Assembly (NCBI RefSeq): GCF_000743575.1
Contig: NZ_JQGC01000024.1
Span: 1-60,064, forward strand
Direction of reading: 5' to 3'
Source: Devosia riboflavina
Lineage (GTDB): Bacteria > Pseudomonadota > Alphaproteobacteria > Rhizobiales > Devosiaceae
Length of the DNA: 60,064 nt
The translations under genes and the position numbers were made by a program. Positions 1 through 9,082 of the stretch are shown here, piece by piece. The first letter of the stretch is position 1. Each line of letters begins with the position of its first letter. The notes beneath the pieces were generated by a model that saw only the letters and a list, made by a program, of their open reading frames with translations, did not search any database and had not been told where the DNA came from.

Positions 1-12
1 CGATACAAAACT

Positions 13-42
13 AAAAGCCTCCGCCAAAAGCGGAGGCTTTTT
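13..42 (+). terminator. Rho-independent terminator
   Basis: A 9-bp GC-rich stem (AGCCTCCGC with GCGGAGGCT) is separated by a short A-rich loop and followed by a T-run. It has A residues on the other side and could work in both directions. It ends a gene lying left of the window. Confidence 0.85.
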
Positions 43-78
43 GCGTTTATAAGCGCGAAATGAAAGGGAGAAGCACAA

Positions 79-582
79 GTGGAAACCGACTTTTCCGCCG
101 ATTGCGGCAAATGCTTCGCCCTTTGCTGCACGGCCCTCTCCTTCGAGCGGGGACGCCAGTTCGGACACGACAAGGCGGCCGGCCAGCCCTGCCACAATCT
201 CGCAGGTGACTTTCGCTGCACCATTCACGCCCGGCGCGAAGAGCTCGGCTATGATGGTTGCGAGGAATTCGATTGCCTGGGCGCCGGGCAGCGGGCATCG
301 GCCATCTTCGCCGCGGAGAACTGGAGGCGCGATCCCCCCATAGCGCGCCGGCTCTATGCCAGCTTCTCCTTGCTACTGCGTCTCCAGGAAATGCGCCGGG
401 CGCTGGTGACGGCAGCGGAGCTGGACATCGGCGAGGATTTGCATGGTGAACGTCTGGCCCTGCTCGAGCAACTGGCGACGCAGGCGGATAGCCTTCGCGA
501 AGACATTGGCGAAGAGGCAAGCAAACTACTGAAGGCATGCCGGGAATTTCTGCGCCAGTTGCGGTTCGTCATCGCTGCCTAG
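79..582 (+). CDS. Cys-rich putative metal-binding protein (YkgJ/CxxxCxxCC-like)
   Basis: 167 aa protein. The N-terminal 75 residues carry a dense cysteine pattern (CGKCFALCC, then single Cys before HNL, FRC, DGC and DC), resembling the zinc/iron-chelating CxxxCxxCC domain. In actinobacteria a similar N-terminus is fused to pentapeptide repeats; here the rest is a helical, Leu/Glu-rich tail with no pentapeptides. The start is GTG, chosen because AAGGGAG lies about 9 bases upstream. It stands alone between a terminator and the channel gene. The domain assignment is by motif only and no function is known. Confidence 0.6.
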   Translation: METDFSADCGKCFALCCTALSFERGRQFGHDKAAGQPCHNLAGDFRCTIHARREELGYDGCEEFDCLGAGQRASAIFAAENWRRDPPIARRLYASFSLLLRLQEMRRALVTAAELDIGEDLHGERLALLEQLATQADSLREDIGEEASKLLKACREFLRQLRFVIAA

Positions 583-773
583 ACGGAAGATTGCACCTGC
601 ACTGATATTCGGCCGCGCGCCGCGGGCAGTTGGCGATCCGAGCCATAAGGCCGAAGGCCGCCTCAGGTTTTGTCTTTAGGCGGCCGCAAATTGGGCTGGA
701 TGACGATCCGGGCTTGACCTCAGATGCGTAGGCGCCATGTTGAGGCCAATTTTCTTGGCCACTTGCGGTGCTT

Positions 774-2972
774 ATGCAGCTCATCATCCGCCTTCTCATC
801 GCTGTCTTCCTGCTCTCAACACCGGCCTTCGCGCAGGTGCCGGGGGTGACAAGTGCCCCTGCGAACGCCGAGGCCACGGCCACCGAATCGAGCCAGGCCG
901 TCGACGATCTTGTTCGCATCCTTGAGGACGATACGGCGCGAGCCGCGCTGATCGAGCGATTGAAGCAGGCGGCGCCAGCGGCGGCTGAGGAGACTGCCAC
1001 CGAGGAAATTCTGCCCGATCTCAGCATTGCGCGGCAGTTGGCGGAATATACGCGCAGCGTGGCGCAGGGGGCGTCAGCCACGGTTCGGGCGGTCGGCGGC
1101 ATCTTTGTCAATTTCAGGCAGGCGGTCGATGGCACGCTCAATGCGGACTATGAGATGCTGGGGGCGCTGGCGGTCAATCTGGGGATCGTGCTGGCCGGGC
1201 TTTTTGGCAGTTTTTGGCTTTTGCGGCTGGCAACGCAGCCGCTCATGGCGCGGATATCGCGCGGGGCGGCCAATCGTAATATCTGGCAAAAGCTCGGGAT
1301 CATTGCTGCGGGGACCTTGGTCGATACGCTGAGCGTTGTCGTGGCCTGGGCGTTTGGCTATGTGCTGGCGCTCAATTTCGGCACGACGCCGCGCGGCGAG
1401 ATGGGGATCAATCAGAGCCTGCTTCTCAACGCCTTCCTTGTCGTGGAGCTGTGCAAGCTGGCTGTGCGAATTCTGCTGGCGCCGCGGCATACGAGCCTGC
1501 GCTTCCTGCCTGTCACCGATGACAATGCGGCCTATTGGTCGTTCTGGTTGGCGCGGTTAGTTTCGTTGCTGGGCTACACCTTCATGTTCGTGTCGCCGAT
1601 GCTGGCCTCGGCGATTTCTCCCGCGGCCGCCACGGCCGTGCAGATCCTGATCATGATCACGGTGGTGACCGTGGGCGTGATCATCGTCTTGCAGAACAAG
1701 GACGATGTGCGGGTCTGGCTTTCCGAGGTCGCCGTGCGGCGGGGCAATGCCGGGCTCTGGCGTGTGCTGGCTGCCGTGGGGCAGCAATGGCATGTGCTGG
1801 CCATTGCCTATCTGCTGGCGCTTTTGGTGGTCTGGTTCGCCAATCCCGAGGAGGCGCTGCCGTTTATGCTGGGGGCAACGGTGCAGTCGCTGCTGGCGAT
1901 TGTCATCGGCTCGCTGATCGTCGGTTTCATCGGACGTTTCGTCAATGTTGGCCTGCGGCTGCCGCCCGATATCAGCCAGCGCCTGCCGCTGCTCGAGAAC
2001 CGGCTGCAGGCCTTCGTGCCGGCTGTCATGGCCGTTGTGCGCTGGGTGGTGATTGCGGGGGTGATCATATCGGTTGGGCAGGCCTGGCAATTGTTCGATT
2101 TCGCCAATTGGATTGGCAGCGACGAGGGGCTGGGCGTGGCCGGGTCGGTGGTTTCGGCGGCGCTGATCGTGCTGATCGCCATTGTTCTCCACGTCGTGGT
2201 GGCGTCCTGGGTGGAATATCGGCTGAGTTCGAGTTCAGGCAAGGCGCCGACGCCGCGCGAAAAGACGCTGCTCAATCTCTTCAAGAACGCCTTTACGGTG
2301 GCGCTGGTGATCTTTGGCGTCATGCTGGCCCTGGCGCAGATCGGGGTGAATATCGCGCCGCTCCTTGCCGGTGCCGGTGTCGTCGGTCTTGCCATCGGTT
2401 TTGGTGCGCAAAAGCTGGTGCAAGACATCATCACCGGCATCTTCATCCAGTTCGAGAATGTGATGAACGAAGGCGACGTGGTGGAGGCGGCCGGGCGCAC
2501 GGGCGTGGTTGAAAAACTGACGATCCGGTCGGTGACCATTCGCGACATGACGGGAACGGTGCATCTGATCCCGTTCTCGTCGGTCGATCAGGTATCGAAT
2601 ATGATGCGTGGCTTCTCCTTCTATGTGTCGGAGGTGGAGATTGCCTATGACAGCGATATCGAGGGCGCCAAGCAGGCCATGCGCGATGCCTTTGCCGTGG
2701 TCATGGAGCATCCGGACTATAAAAATGTCATTCTCGATGATCTCGATCTGCAGGGGCTGATCGCCATTACGCCGGCTTCGGTGACGCTGCGCTCGCGCAT
2801 CAAAACCTTGGCGGGCAAGCAATGGGGCGCTGGGCGTTTTTATAGCGAAACGCTGATGCGGCTTTTTAGCGAGCGCGGCATAGAAACGCCGACGCCGAAG
2901 ATGCGCTATGTGCCTGGCAAGGGCGGAAAATCCTATCCGGAGCTGCCGCCCATGGGCGAAGATCCGAGTTAA
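774..2972 (+). CDS. MscS-family mechanosensitive ion channel
   Basis: About 732 aa inner-membrane protein. It opens with a signal peptide (MQLIIRLLIAVFLLSTPAFA), then a roughly 100-residue periplasmic segment, then many transmembrane helices. The conserved MscS core is near residues 520-620: the Gly/Ala-rich pore helix with VGLAIGFGAQKLVQD, followed by the beta domain with GRTGVVEKL and VHLIPFSSV. The family opens under membrane tension to release solutes on osmotic downshock. The length fits the long MscS paralogues (YbdG/MscM-like) rather than minimal MscS. ATG at 774 is preferred over GTG at 768 because it gives a clean signal peptide; no strong ribosome site is visible for either. Confidence 0.88.
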   Translation: MQLIIRLLIAVFLLSTPAFAQVPGVTSAPANAEATATESSQAVDDLVRILEDDTARAALIERLKQAAPAAAEETATEEILPDLSIARQLAEYTRSVAQGASATVRAVGGIFVNFRQAVDGTLNADYEMLGALAVNLGIVLAGLFGSFWLLRLATQPLMARISRGAANRNIWQKLGIIAAGTLVDTLSVVVAWAFGYVLALNFGTTPRGEMGINQSLLLNAFLVVELCKLAVRILLAPRHTSLRFLPVTDDNAAYWSFWLARLVSLLGYTFMFVSPMLASAISPAAATAVQILIMITVVTVGVIIVLQNKDDVRVWLSEVAVRRGNAGLWRVLAAVGQQWHVLAIAYLLALLVVWFANPEEALPFMLGATVQSLLAIVIGSLIVGFIGRFVNVGLRLPPDISQRLPLLENRLQAFVPAVMAVVRWVVIAGVIISVGQAWQLFDFANWIGSDEGLGVAGSVVSAALIVLIAIVLHVVVASWVEYRLSSSSGKAPTPREKTLLNLFKNAFTVALVIFGVMLALAQIGVNIAPLLAGAGVVGLAIGFGAQKLVQDIITGIFIQFENVMNEGDVVEAAGRTGVVEKLTIRSVTIRDMTGTVHLIPFSSVDQVSNMMRGFSFYVSEVEIAYDSDIEGAKQAMRDAFAVVMEHPDYKNVILDDLDLQGLIAITPASVTLRSRIKTLAGKQWGAGRFYSETLMRLFSERGIETPTPKMRYVPGKGGKSYPELPPMGEDPS

Positions 2973-3012
2973 AGCGCTAGGCGCTTCAACTTCTGTTTTT
3001 GCGCATATCTTT

Positions 3013-3039
3013 TCCCGAAACCGGTGACCACTTTCGGGA
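3013..3039. repeat. Intergenic palindromic repeat (ACCGGT-CCACTTT type), copy 1
   Basis: The arms TCCCGAAA and TTTCGGGA enclose CCGGTGACCAC. The same core recurs at 6276-6300 with a different but still self-complementary stem, so the hairpin is what is conserved. Such repeats are widespread between genes in Hyphomicrobiales. Confidence 0.6.
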
Positions 3040-3080
3040 GACATGCTTTGAATTCATTGTGATCGGACCAAAGCCTTGCC

Positions 3081-3095
3081 TTAAGGTGATCTTAA
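3081..3095. promoter_or_regulatory. CtrA-type binding box
   Basis: The sequence is TTAA-GGTGATC-TTAA, a perfect TTAA-N7-TTAA. This is the established target of the alphaproteobacterial cell-cycle regulator CtrA. It lies 91 bp before the lytic transglycosylase start, in a position to control it. The match is seen; binding is inferred. Confidence 0.6.
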
Positions 3096-3185
3096 TCGGG
3101 TGCGTTAATTCTTTGATACGCGCGCCCGATGCTGTTCGGCCGGCGCGCCCGTGACTTTCAGTTAGCGCGTATCACGAGGCTCGAC

Positions 3186-4388
3186 ATGATCCGATCCAGC
3201 GGACTTTTTGCCTTTGGCAAAGCCATAGCGGCTTTTTCGCTTGTTCTTGGCCTGGCCGCGCCGGCCCATGGCAATAGCGCCGATTTCGTGCGCGGCCTCT
3301 GGCCGGATGCGCAGGCCATTGGCGTGAGCCGACAGGCGTTCGATGCCTCTTTTGCCGGCTATTCGCCGAGTTCCAAGGTGATGGAGCTGACGCGCAAGCA
3401 GCCCGAATTCTCCCAGACAGTGCAGCAATATATCGACAAGCGCGTCACCGCCGCCCAGGCGGGCAAGGGCGCGGCCATGCGCAAGGAATGGGCGCAGACC
3501 CTCGCGGGGGCGCAGCAGCGCTTTGGGGTGCAGCCGGAGGTGGTCCTGGCCATCTGGGGCATGGAAACCAATTTCGGCGGCTTCATGGGCGGCAATAATA
3601 CCATCCATGCGCTGGCGACGCTGACCGAGGGCGGCTATCGCGCCGACTTCTTCCGCAAGGAGTTGCTTACCGCGCTGCGCATCGTCTCGGATGGGCATAT
3701 TGCGCCCAATCAGATGGTTGGGTCGTGGGCGGGTGCCATGGGGCATACCCAGTTCATGCCCTCGAGTTTCATGCGCTATGCGATCGACTATAATGGCGAT
3801 GGGCGCAAGGATATCTGGAACTCGGTGCCCGATGCGCTGGGGTCGACCGCCAATTATCTCAATGCCTTCGGGTGGCGGCCGGGCGAGACCTGGGGCTATG
3901 AGGTGAAAATTCCCGCCGGCTTTGACTTTGCGCGCGCCCGGCAGATGGAAAAGGCGCCGCTGAGCCAGTGGCAGGCGATGGGGATTTCGCGCGTTTCCGG
4001 GCGGGCTTTTCCACGGGCGGGCGATGTGGGGCGGCTTTATATGCCGGCAGGGGCGAGCGGCCCGGCCTTTTTGCTTTTGCCTAATTTCGATGTGATCAAG
4101 CGCTACAATAATTCGGACAGCTATGCGCTTGCCGTGGGCCATCTGGCGGATCGGATCATCGGCGGGGGCAGTTTTGCGACGCCCTGGCCGGCGGGGGATT
4201 ATGCGCTCAACAAAGAGCAGCGAACCGAATTGCAGAGCCTGCTGAGCCGGGCCGGCTATGATGTCGGGACGCCCGATGGCGTCGTTGGGCCCAAGACGCG
4301 GGCGGCGGTCATGGCGTTCCAGGCACGGGCCGGACTGCCTGCGGATGGGCATGTTTCGGGGCTGCTGCTCGATCGGCTGAAACGCTGA
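3186..4388 (+). CDS. Lytic murein transglycosylase (SLT_2 + peptidoglycan-binding domain)
   Basis: 400 aa secreted protein that cleaves the MurNAc-GlcNAc bond of peptidoglycan to leave 1,6-anhydro ends (MltB class). A signal peptide ending near APAHG precedes the SLT_2 catalytic domain. The catalytic glutamate lies in AIWGMETNFGGF, and GSWAGAMGHTQFMPSSF follows. The last 60 residues are a PG_binding_1 domain (VGTPDGVVGPKTRAAVMAFQ). The ATG at 3186 was chosen over 3129 because it has GAGG 8 bases upstream and gives a proper signal peptide. A CtrA-type box upstream suggests cell-cycle timing of this wall enzyme. Confidence 0.93.
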   Translation: MIRSSGLFAFGKAIAAFSLVLGLAAPAHGNSADFVRGLWPDAQAIGVSRQAFDASFAGYSPSSKVMELTRKQPEFSQTVQQYIDKRVTAAQAGKGAAMRKEWAQTLAGAQQRFGVQPEVVLAIWGMETNFGGFMGGNNTIHALATLTEGGYRADFFRKELLTALRIVSDGHIAPNQMVGSWAGAMGHTQFMPSSFMRYAIDYNGDGRKDIWNSVPDALGSTANYLNAFGWRPGETWGYEVKIPAGFDFARARQMEKAPLSQWQAMGISRVSGRAFPRAGDVGRLYMPAGASGPAFLLLPNFDVIKRYNNSDSYALAVGHLADRIIGGGSFATPWPAGDYALNKEQRTELQSLLSRAGYDVGTPDGVVGPKTRAAVMAFQARAGLPADGHVSGLLLDRLKR

Positions 4389-4411
4389 ACGCTCTAAAGC
4401 GTGATAATACG

Positions 4412-4426
4412 TTAACCTTTTGTTAA
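4412..4426. promoter_or_regulatory. CtrA-type binding box
   Basis: The sequence is TTAA-CCTTTTG-TTAA inside the larger symmetric GTTAAC-CTTTT-GTTAAC. It is a second perfect TTAA-N7-TTAA, about 170 bp before the esterase gene and in the next intergenic space after the first box. Binding by CtrA is inferred from the motif. Confidence 0.6.
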
Positions 4427-4597
4427 CCCCCGGAGAGTCAGACTCGGGGTGCTTAAGTAGAGGGCAGGCTAGCGCCAAGAACGGTGCGCCTGCCCTCGCC
4501 CATTGTGGGCGGGAGCTTTCCCAATCCACCACGTCACAAAATGTCCGGCATTGCCTCCCATAGTGCCGGTGCCCTCCCAACCATCATCAGTTACGCA

Positions 4598-5593
4598 ATG
4601 ACCAGACTTCGTATTTTCGCCGCGCTTGCGGTTCTTGTTTCGCTGCTGCCCGTGCCGGCTTTTGCGATTTCCATGATGGACCCGTTCAACCTGCCGACCT
4701 CGATGGATTCAGGCACGTCCAAGATCGGGGATGGCATTCCCTATGCCGATGGGCCGCGGCACAAGCTCGACATCTATGGGCCGGAGCAGCGTGGCGCGCC
4801 GGCGCCGGTGGTGTTTTTCATCTATGGTGGTGGCTGGAACCGGGGCGAGCGCAGCGACTATCAGTTTGTCGGCCGGGCGCTGGCCTCGCGCGGCTTTATC
4901 ACCGTCATTGCCGACTATCGGCTGGTGCCGGAAGTGCGCTTCCCCGACTTTCTCTATGACAGCGCGGCGGCGATGCGCTGGGTGCAGGACAATATCGCCA
5001 ATTATGGTGGCGACCCCAATCGGCTGTTTCTCGCCGGGCATTCGGCGGGCGCCTATAATGCGGTGATGCTGGCGCTCGACCCGTCCTATCGGCAGGAATT
5101 CGGCGTAACCATGCCGATCCTGGCCGTGGCGGCTTTGTCTGGTCCCTATGATTTCTATCCGTTTGAATATGGAGAGGTGAAGGACGCGTTCGGGAGTGCA
5201 CCGAACCCCGAGGGGACGCAGCCGATCAACCTCATCACTTCGTCGTCGCCGCCCATGTATCTGGCGAGCGGCACGACCGACCCGATCGTGCGCGTGCAGA
5301 ATACCAATCACTTTGCCGAGCGGTTGCGGGCGCAGGGCGTTTGGGTGACGACGCAATATTATGAGGGCTTTGGGCATATGGAGCCGGTGATCGCCATGGG
5401 CGCGCTCTGGCGCTGGCGCATGCCGGTGCTGGAGGACATGGTCGGCTTTTTCCAGCGGTTCGGGGCTTTCCCGAGCGGCGTACCCTATGTGGTTGCGACG
5501 CCGGAAGCGCCGGAGCAATTGCCGGAGGCCATCGCGCCGATGGACCAGATTGTGTCGCAGCTCAATTCGATGTTCCAGCCGATCGAGGAGTGA
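4598..5593 (+). CDS. Secreted alpha/beta-hydrolase (esterase)
   Basis: 331 aa. A signal peptide (MTRLRIFAALAVLVSLLPVP-AFA) is followed by an alpha/beta-hydrolase fold. The nucleophile serine is in GHSAG. The oxyanion loop reads IYGGGWNRG, the HGGGW motif with Tyr in place of His. The likely acid and histidine are in GTTDPIV and GFGHMEPV. This is the BD-FAE/carboxylesterase-like group, acting on small esters or amides outside the cytoplasm; the substrate is unknown. The start at ATG 4598 is set by the signal peptide; the frame stays open upstream to 4484 but lacks secretory character there. Confidence 0.85.
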   Translation: MTRLRIFAALAVLVSLLPVPAFAISMMDPFNLPTSMDSGTSKIGDGIPYADGPRHKLDIYGPEQRGAPAPVVFFIYGGGWNRGERSDYQFVGRALASRGFITVIADYRLVPEVRFPDFLYDSAAAMRWVQDNIANYGGDPNRLFLAGHSAGAYNAVMLALDPSYRQEFGVTMPILAVAALSGPYDFYPFEYGEVKDAFGSAPNPEGTQPINLITSSSPPMYLASGTTDPIVRVQNTNHFAERLRAQGVWVTTQYYEGFGHMEPVIAMGALWRWRMPVLEDMVGFFQRFGAFPSGVPYVVATPEAPEQLPEAIAPMDQIVSQLNSMFQPIEE

Positions 5594-5617
5594 GGCGCTC
5601 AACTCCACCCACCGGCC

Positions 5618-5687
5618 GTCATCCTCGGGCTTGACCCGAGGACGGTTCACTTAAGTGCAGAGCCCTCGGGTCAAGCCCGAGGGTGAC
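5618..5687. repeat. Paired palindromic repeat (CTCGGG...CCCGAG), copy 1
   Basis: Two hairpins, CCTCGGG-CCCGAGG and CCCTCGGG-CCCGAGGG, are bounded by GTCATC and GGTGAC and face each other around a 20-bp spacer. The same unit recurs at 51471-51554 and in altered form at 59951-60028. This is a REP-like family of the host chromosome; no copy was seen inside the integrated element. Confidence 0.8.
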
Positions 5688-5699
5688 GACTTTGGGGTA

Positions 5700-6113
5700 T
5701 TACCGCAGCGGCTCGATGACCACTGACTCTGCCGAGCGCTTGTTGGGGCCGTGGTAGACGGCTTCGATATTGTTGCCGTCGGGGTCGGTGACAAAGGCGG
5801 CGTAGTAGCCGGGGTGGTAGTCCCTCTCGCCCGGGGCGCCGTTGTCCTTGCCGCCGGCGGCGAGGGCGGCCTGGTAGAAGGCGTCGACCGTGGCCTGGTC
5901 CTTGGCCTGGAAGGCAAGGTGGACGTGACTGGGGAGAATATCGCCTTCGGTCTGGTCGACGAAAAGCTCGTCGGCCTGGAACCAGTTCTTGCCCGAAGCG
6001 GTGATCGGGATGTTGAGGACGGCGAAGACGGCCTTGTAGAATTTCAGCGTCTTTTCGAAATCATGCGCCCGCAATTGGACGTGATCGATGAGGCGTCCGG
6101 TATGGAAGGCCAT
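5700..6113 (-). CDS. VOC-family protein (glyoxalase/dioxygenase fold)
   Basis: 137 aa, the normal size of a single-domain vicinal-oxygen-chelate protein. The N-terminal DHVQLRAHDFEKTLKFYKAVF is the typical first beta-alpha unit. The metal ligands are likely His in DHVQL, His in SHVHLAF and Glu in NNIEAVYHG. The family covers glyoxalases, dioxygenases and resistance proteins, so the reaction cannot be named. The ATG at 6113 is preferred to longer options because AAGGGAC lies just upstream. Confidence 0.85.
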   Translation of the reverse strand: MAFHTGRLIDHVQLRAHDFEKTLKFYKAVFAVLNIPITASGKNWFQADELFVDQTEGDILPSHVHLAFQAKDQATVDAFYQAALAAGGKDNGAPGERDYHPGYYAAFVTDPDGNNIEAVYHGPNKRSAESVVIEPLR

Positions 6114-6176
6114 TTTTTGTCCCTTTGTGCTGGTCCGGAATGGCGATCTATGCCATCCGGCCGATCTCAAGATGGG

Positions 6177-6194
6177 CCCCGGCCTTCGCCGGGG
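6177..6194. repeat. Short palindromic repeat (CCCCGGC-GCCGGGG)
   Basis: A 7-bp perfect stem with a CTTC loop, followed by TGAC. It looks like a half-unit of the REP-like family at 5618 with a different stem sequence. Confidence 0.5.
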
Positions 6195-6224
6195 TGACAG
6201 TCAGTAGTGGAATCGCCGGACAGC

Positions 6225-6250
6225 AAAACGCCCGGACGAGCCGGGCGTTC
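6225..6250 (-). terminator. Rho-independent terminator of bfd-bfr
   Basis: On the minus strand AACGCCCGG-CTCGT-CCGGGCGTT is followed by TTTTGC. It lies 75 bp downstream of the bacterioferritin stop codon. Confidence 0.75.
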
Positions 6251-6275
6251 CTGGGGCCTATTGGGTATCGCTGAA

Positions 6276-6300
6276 CGGAAAACCGGTTTCCACTTTTCCG
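6276..6300. repeat. Intergenic palindromic repeat (ACCGGT-CCACTTT type), copy 2
   Basis: The arms CGGAAAA and TTTTCCG enclose CCGGTTTCCAC. It shares the core with 3013-3039, while the stem differs by compensating changes. Confidence 0.6.
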
Positions 6301-6323
6301 CGCGATACCTAGAGGTCGAAAAA

Positions 6324-6821
6324 TTATTCGGCTTCGTCGGCCGAGGCCGAATTGAGCTGGCCGTACTTTTCCGGGCCGATCTTTTCGAGGAGATCGAGCT
6401 GGGTTTCGAGGAAGTCGATGTGACCTTCCTCGTCCGTAAGGAGGGCCTCGAACAGGTTCTTGGAGACATAGTCGCCAAGCTGTTCGCAAAGCTCGCGGCT
6501 CGCCTTGTAGGCGGCGCGGGCGTCATATTCGCCGGCAAGGTCGGCTTCGAGAACTTCCTTGATGGTCTGGCCGATCCGCAGCGGGGCCACGCGCTGCAAA
6601 TTGGGATGACCTTCAAGAAAGATAATGCGCTCGATCAGCCGGTCGGCGTGATGCATCTCTTCGATGGATTCAGCGCGTTCCTTGGCTGCAAGCTTTTTAT
6701 AGCCCCAATCATCCAGAAGGCGGAAATGAACCCAATACTGGTTGACGGCGCCGAGTTCGAGAAAAAGGGCTTCGTTAAGCCGCTCGATGACTTGTGCTTC
6801 GCCTTTCACGACGTACTCCAC
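6324..6821 (-). CDS. bfr: Bacterioferritin
   Basis: 165 aa four-helix ferritin that oxidises Fe(II) and stores it as a mineral inside a 24-mer. All expected ferroxidase ligands are present, offset by four residues from the E. coli protein: E22, E55, H58, E98, E131 and H134. Met56, the haem ligand between subunits, is also present. The acidic tail (SASADEAE) is longer than usual. Its start codon lies 47 bases inside the end of bfd, so the two are almost certainly translated from one message. Confidence 0.96.
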   Translation of the reverse strand: MEYVVKGEAQVIERLNEALFLELGAVNQYWVHFRLLDDWGYKKLAAKERAESIEEMHHADRLIERIIFLEGHPNLQRVAPLRIGQTIKEVLEADLAGEYDARAAYKASRELCEQLGDYVSKNLFEALLTDEEGHIDFLETQLDLLEKIGPEKYGQLNSASADEAE

Positions 6822-7086
6822 TGCGTTGCTGCTTAAGCTTCTCCAGCCCAGTCTGGAACGTCAAAACGTCCCCAGGCGGATGGGCATGCTGGGCGTGATA
6901 ATTCTCTGTGACCTGGACGATAATGTCCACCACATTCGGCACACAGCCCGCGCATTTCGCACGTCGGTTGAGCTCGCTATAGACCTTCGCCGGAACCACC
7001 AATTGCCAAGGGTCTGCCTTGAGAAGATCCAGAACAATGTCCTCGATCTCTTGCGAGGTGATCATATTGCACTGGCAGACAAGCAT
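6775..7086 (-). CDS. bfd: Bacterioferritin-associated ferredoxin
   Basis: 103 aa. The first 60 residues are a complete BFD-like [2Fe-2S] domain with Cys4, Cys6, Cys45 and Cys48 (CQC and CAGC). In characterised systems Bfd passes electrons to bacterioferritin to release stored iron. The Arg/Ser-rich extra tail of about 35 residues overlaps the start of bfr in another frame and is probably not part of the fold. It is first in a two-gene operon with its own promoter. Confidence 0.92.
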   Translation of the reverse strand: MLVCQCNMITSQEIEDIVLDLLKADPWQLVVPAKVYSELNRRAKCAGCVPNVVDIIVQVTENYHAQHAHPPGDVLTFQTGLEKLKQQRSGVRRERRSTSHRAA

Positions 7087-7119
7087 TGGTGGGGCCGGAA
7101 AGTCGTCTCAACGGGCGGC

Positions 7120-7149
7120 AATAAACGCCCAACATAGTTGAATGTCAAC
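7120..7149 (-). promoter_or_regulatory. bfd-bfr promoter with operator-like palindrome
   Basis: On the minus strand a perfect -35 TTGACA (7148-7143) is 17 bp from a -10 TTTATT (7125-7120). The palindrome GTTGA-ATG-TCAAC (7137-7149) overlaps the -35. An iron-responsive repressor (Irr or RirA type) would make sense here, but no known box was matched. Confidence 0.6.
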
Positions 7150-7316
7150 ATCATAAATTGCCGCGACGCGCGCTCGGGAGCCTCCGTAGCGCCGGGGCGT
7201 ATGGCCGGTTTGCTTGCCCGCCAGGGGCGCTGCGTCCTAAAACTGGCGTCCTTCGGCAACCCCCGCGCTGCGTGCCCGTTAAGCACGGACGATTTCGGCT
7301 TTCGCGACGGGTACTT

Positions 7317-8258
7317 ATGCAACAGACAGCGCCGCACCGCTTTCACATCATCCTCAATGCCAATTCGGGAACAGTGCTCGCGACCGGCATTTCCGTCGAA
7401 GCGCTTGAGGCGCTTTGCGCGGAAACAGGGCTCGATGCCGAGGTGGACGGCGATGTGGAAACCCCGCTGATGCAGAGGGTGGAACGGGCGGTCGAGGCCG
7501 GTGCCGAGGTGATTGTGGCGGCAGGCGGGGACGGTACGATAACGGCGCTTGCCGGCGCCCTGGCGGGGACGGATAGAGTGCTGGGCATATTGCCGCTCGG
7601 GACGGTCAATGCGCTGGCCAAGGATCTTGGCATACCGCTCGAGGTGAAGGCGGCCATAGCGGCGCTGGCCACGGGTGTGACGCGGCAGATCGATGTGGGC
7701 GAGGTCAATGAGCGCGTGTTTCTCCACAAGGTAGTGATCGGCGTGATCCCGTCGCTGGCGGCGGCGCGCGAGCACATTCGCGGGCAGGGGACCTGGAGCT
7801 CCAAGTTTGCCTTCATGCGTTTCCTGCTGCACCGCTTGTCGCGGGCGCGGCGCATGGCCGTGGCGATCAACCCGGAGGATGGTCCCGAGCATATCGTGCG
7901 GGCCAAGGCCGTGGCAGTCGCCTGCAACGAATATGAGGAGGGGCTCGGGAAGGTCTTTTCGCGCAGCGAGCTCGATGGCGGACGGCTCACCATTTATACG
8001 CTAAGCTCGTTGACGGTGGGGGATTTCGTGCGGCTGGCGAGCGGAATGGTGCTCGGCACCTGGAGGGATGCGCCGGCCCTGAGCATCGAATCCTCGCGCG
8101 CCGTGATCATCCGCAGCCGCAAGAAACTGCTCAAGGTGATGTTCGACGGCGAGGTGGAGACGCTGCATAGCCCGCTGCGCTTTAAGATAAGGCCACAGGC
8201 GCTGACCGTGCTAGTGCCTGCCGGGACCGGAGACAATGCGCAAGGAGGGGCAGCATGA
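7317..8258 (+). CDS. Diacylglycerol kinase-family lipid kinase
   Basis: 313 aa. Contains the DAGK catalytic domain, with the nucleotide-binding GGDGT at residues 70-74 and [19 protein letters not shown] following. The family phosphorylates diacylglycerol or related lipids (DgkB/YegS/BmrU group). The ATG at 7317 removes an unlikely Arg-rich leader that is open back to 7158. It overlaps the following phosphoesterase by 4 bases (ATGA), so the two are translationally coupled and probably act on related metabolites. Confidence 0.88.
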   Translation: MQQTAPHRFHIILNANSGTVLATGISVEALEALCAETGLDAEVDGDVETPLMQRVERAVEAGAEVIVAAGGDGTITALAGALAGTDRVLGILPLGTVNALAKDLGIPLEVKAAIAALATGVTRQIDVGEVNERVFLHKVVIGVIPSLAAAREHIRGQGTWSSKFAFMRFLLHRLSRARRMAVAINPEDGPEHIVRAKAVAVACNEYEEGLGKVFSRSELDGGRLTIYTLSSLTVGDFVRLASGMVLGTWRDAPALSIESSRAVIIRSRKKLLKVMFDGEVETLHSPLRFKIRPQALTVLVPAGTGDNAQGGAA

Positions 8259-9082
8259 GGATCGTCCATATTTCCGACCTGCATTTTGGGCATCACGATC
8301 CGGCGGTATCGGCGGGACTGGCGCAGGATATCGAGCTGCAAAAGCCGGACCTCGTCGTGGCGAGCGGCGATTTTACCCAGGTCGGCACCAGGGCAGAATT
8401 CATCGCGGCGCGAGACTTTCTCGACACGCTGACGGCCCCGGTCTTTGCCGTGCCCGGCAATCACGACGTGCCGGCAATCAACATTTTTCGGCGGTTTTTC
8501 AATCCCTATGGGCTTTATCGGCGCTATATCGCGAGGGAACTGGAACCGTTCCTCGAAATGGACGGCGTGGTGTTCGTGGGGATGAAGACGTCGCGGCGGG
8601 CGCGGCTCGAATGGAACTGGGGCCATGGAACGATTTCGGAAGATCAGCTCGAGCATCTCGAGAGCCGTTTCGCCAAGGCCTCGCCCGACGCGCTGCGGGT
8701 GATCGTCGCGCACCACCCGGTGATGTTTCCCACCGAGGCCATGGTACAGCGGACCAAGCTCGTCAAACGGGCCGATGATGCGCTGGCCACCTTTTCACGG
8801 CTCGGGGTGCGGTTGGTGCTCTCGGGGCATTTTCACCTCTCCTATGTGCGCAAGCATGAGCATCCCGGCGATATCAAAGAAGGCGCACCCACCGGCATGC
8901 GGACGGCAGCGGCGGCGCCGATTCTCGTGGCCCAGGCCTCCTCGGCCATCTCGACGCGGCTGCGTGGCGAGCCCAATGCCTATAACCTGATCGATATCAG
9001 CCCGGAAAAGATCACCATCACGGTGCGCGAATGGCGCGACATGAAGTGGTTTACCCGCGAGAAGGCTTCCGAGCCGACCTGA
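8255..9082 (+). CDS. Calcineurin-like metallophosphoesterase
   Basis: 275 aa. All family motifs are present in order: ISDLHFG near the N-terminus, SGDFTQ, PGNHD, HHPVM and SGHFH. These bind two metal ions that hydrolyse phosphomono- or diesters. The closest functional class is cyclic-nucleotide phosphodiesterase/lipid phosphoesterase (CpdA/UDP-diacylglucosamine hydrolase-like); the substrate is not predictable. It is coupled to the lipid kinase. Its last 32 bases overlap the convergent pseudouridine synthase. Confidence 0.9.
   Translation: MRIVHISDLHFGHHDPAVSAGLAQDIELQKPDLVVASGDFTQVGTRAEFIAARDFLDTLTAPVFAVPGNHDVPAINIFRRFFNPYGLYRRYIARELEPFLEMDGVVFVGMKTSRRARLEWNWGHGTISEDQLEHLESRFAKASPDALRVIVAHHPVMFPTEAMVQRTKLVKRADDALATFSRLGVRLVLSGHFHLSYVRKHEHPGDIKEGAPTGMRTAAAAPILVAQASSAISTRLRGEPNAYNLIDISPEKITITVREWRDMKWFTREKASEPT

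Noticed and set aside
1535..2512. 325-aa open frame inside the MscS gene, plus other long antisense frames in GC-rich genes
   Set aside because: Ala/Gly/Arg-rich composition and full overlap with a well-supported gene; expected by chance at this GC content.
5618..5687. CRISPR array
   Set aside because: Only two facing hairpins per locus, no regular spacers, no cas genes.
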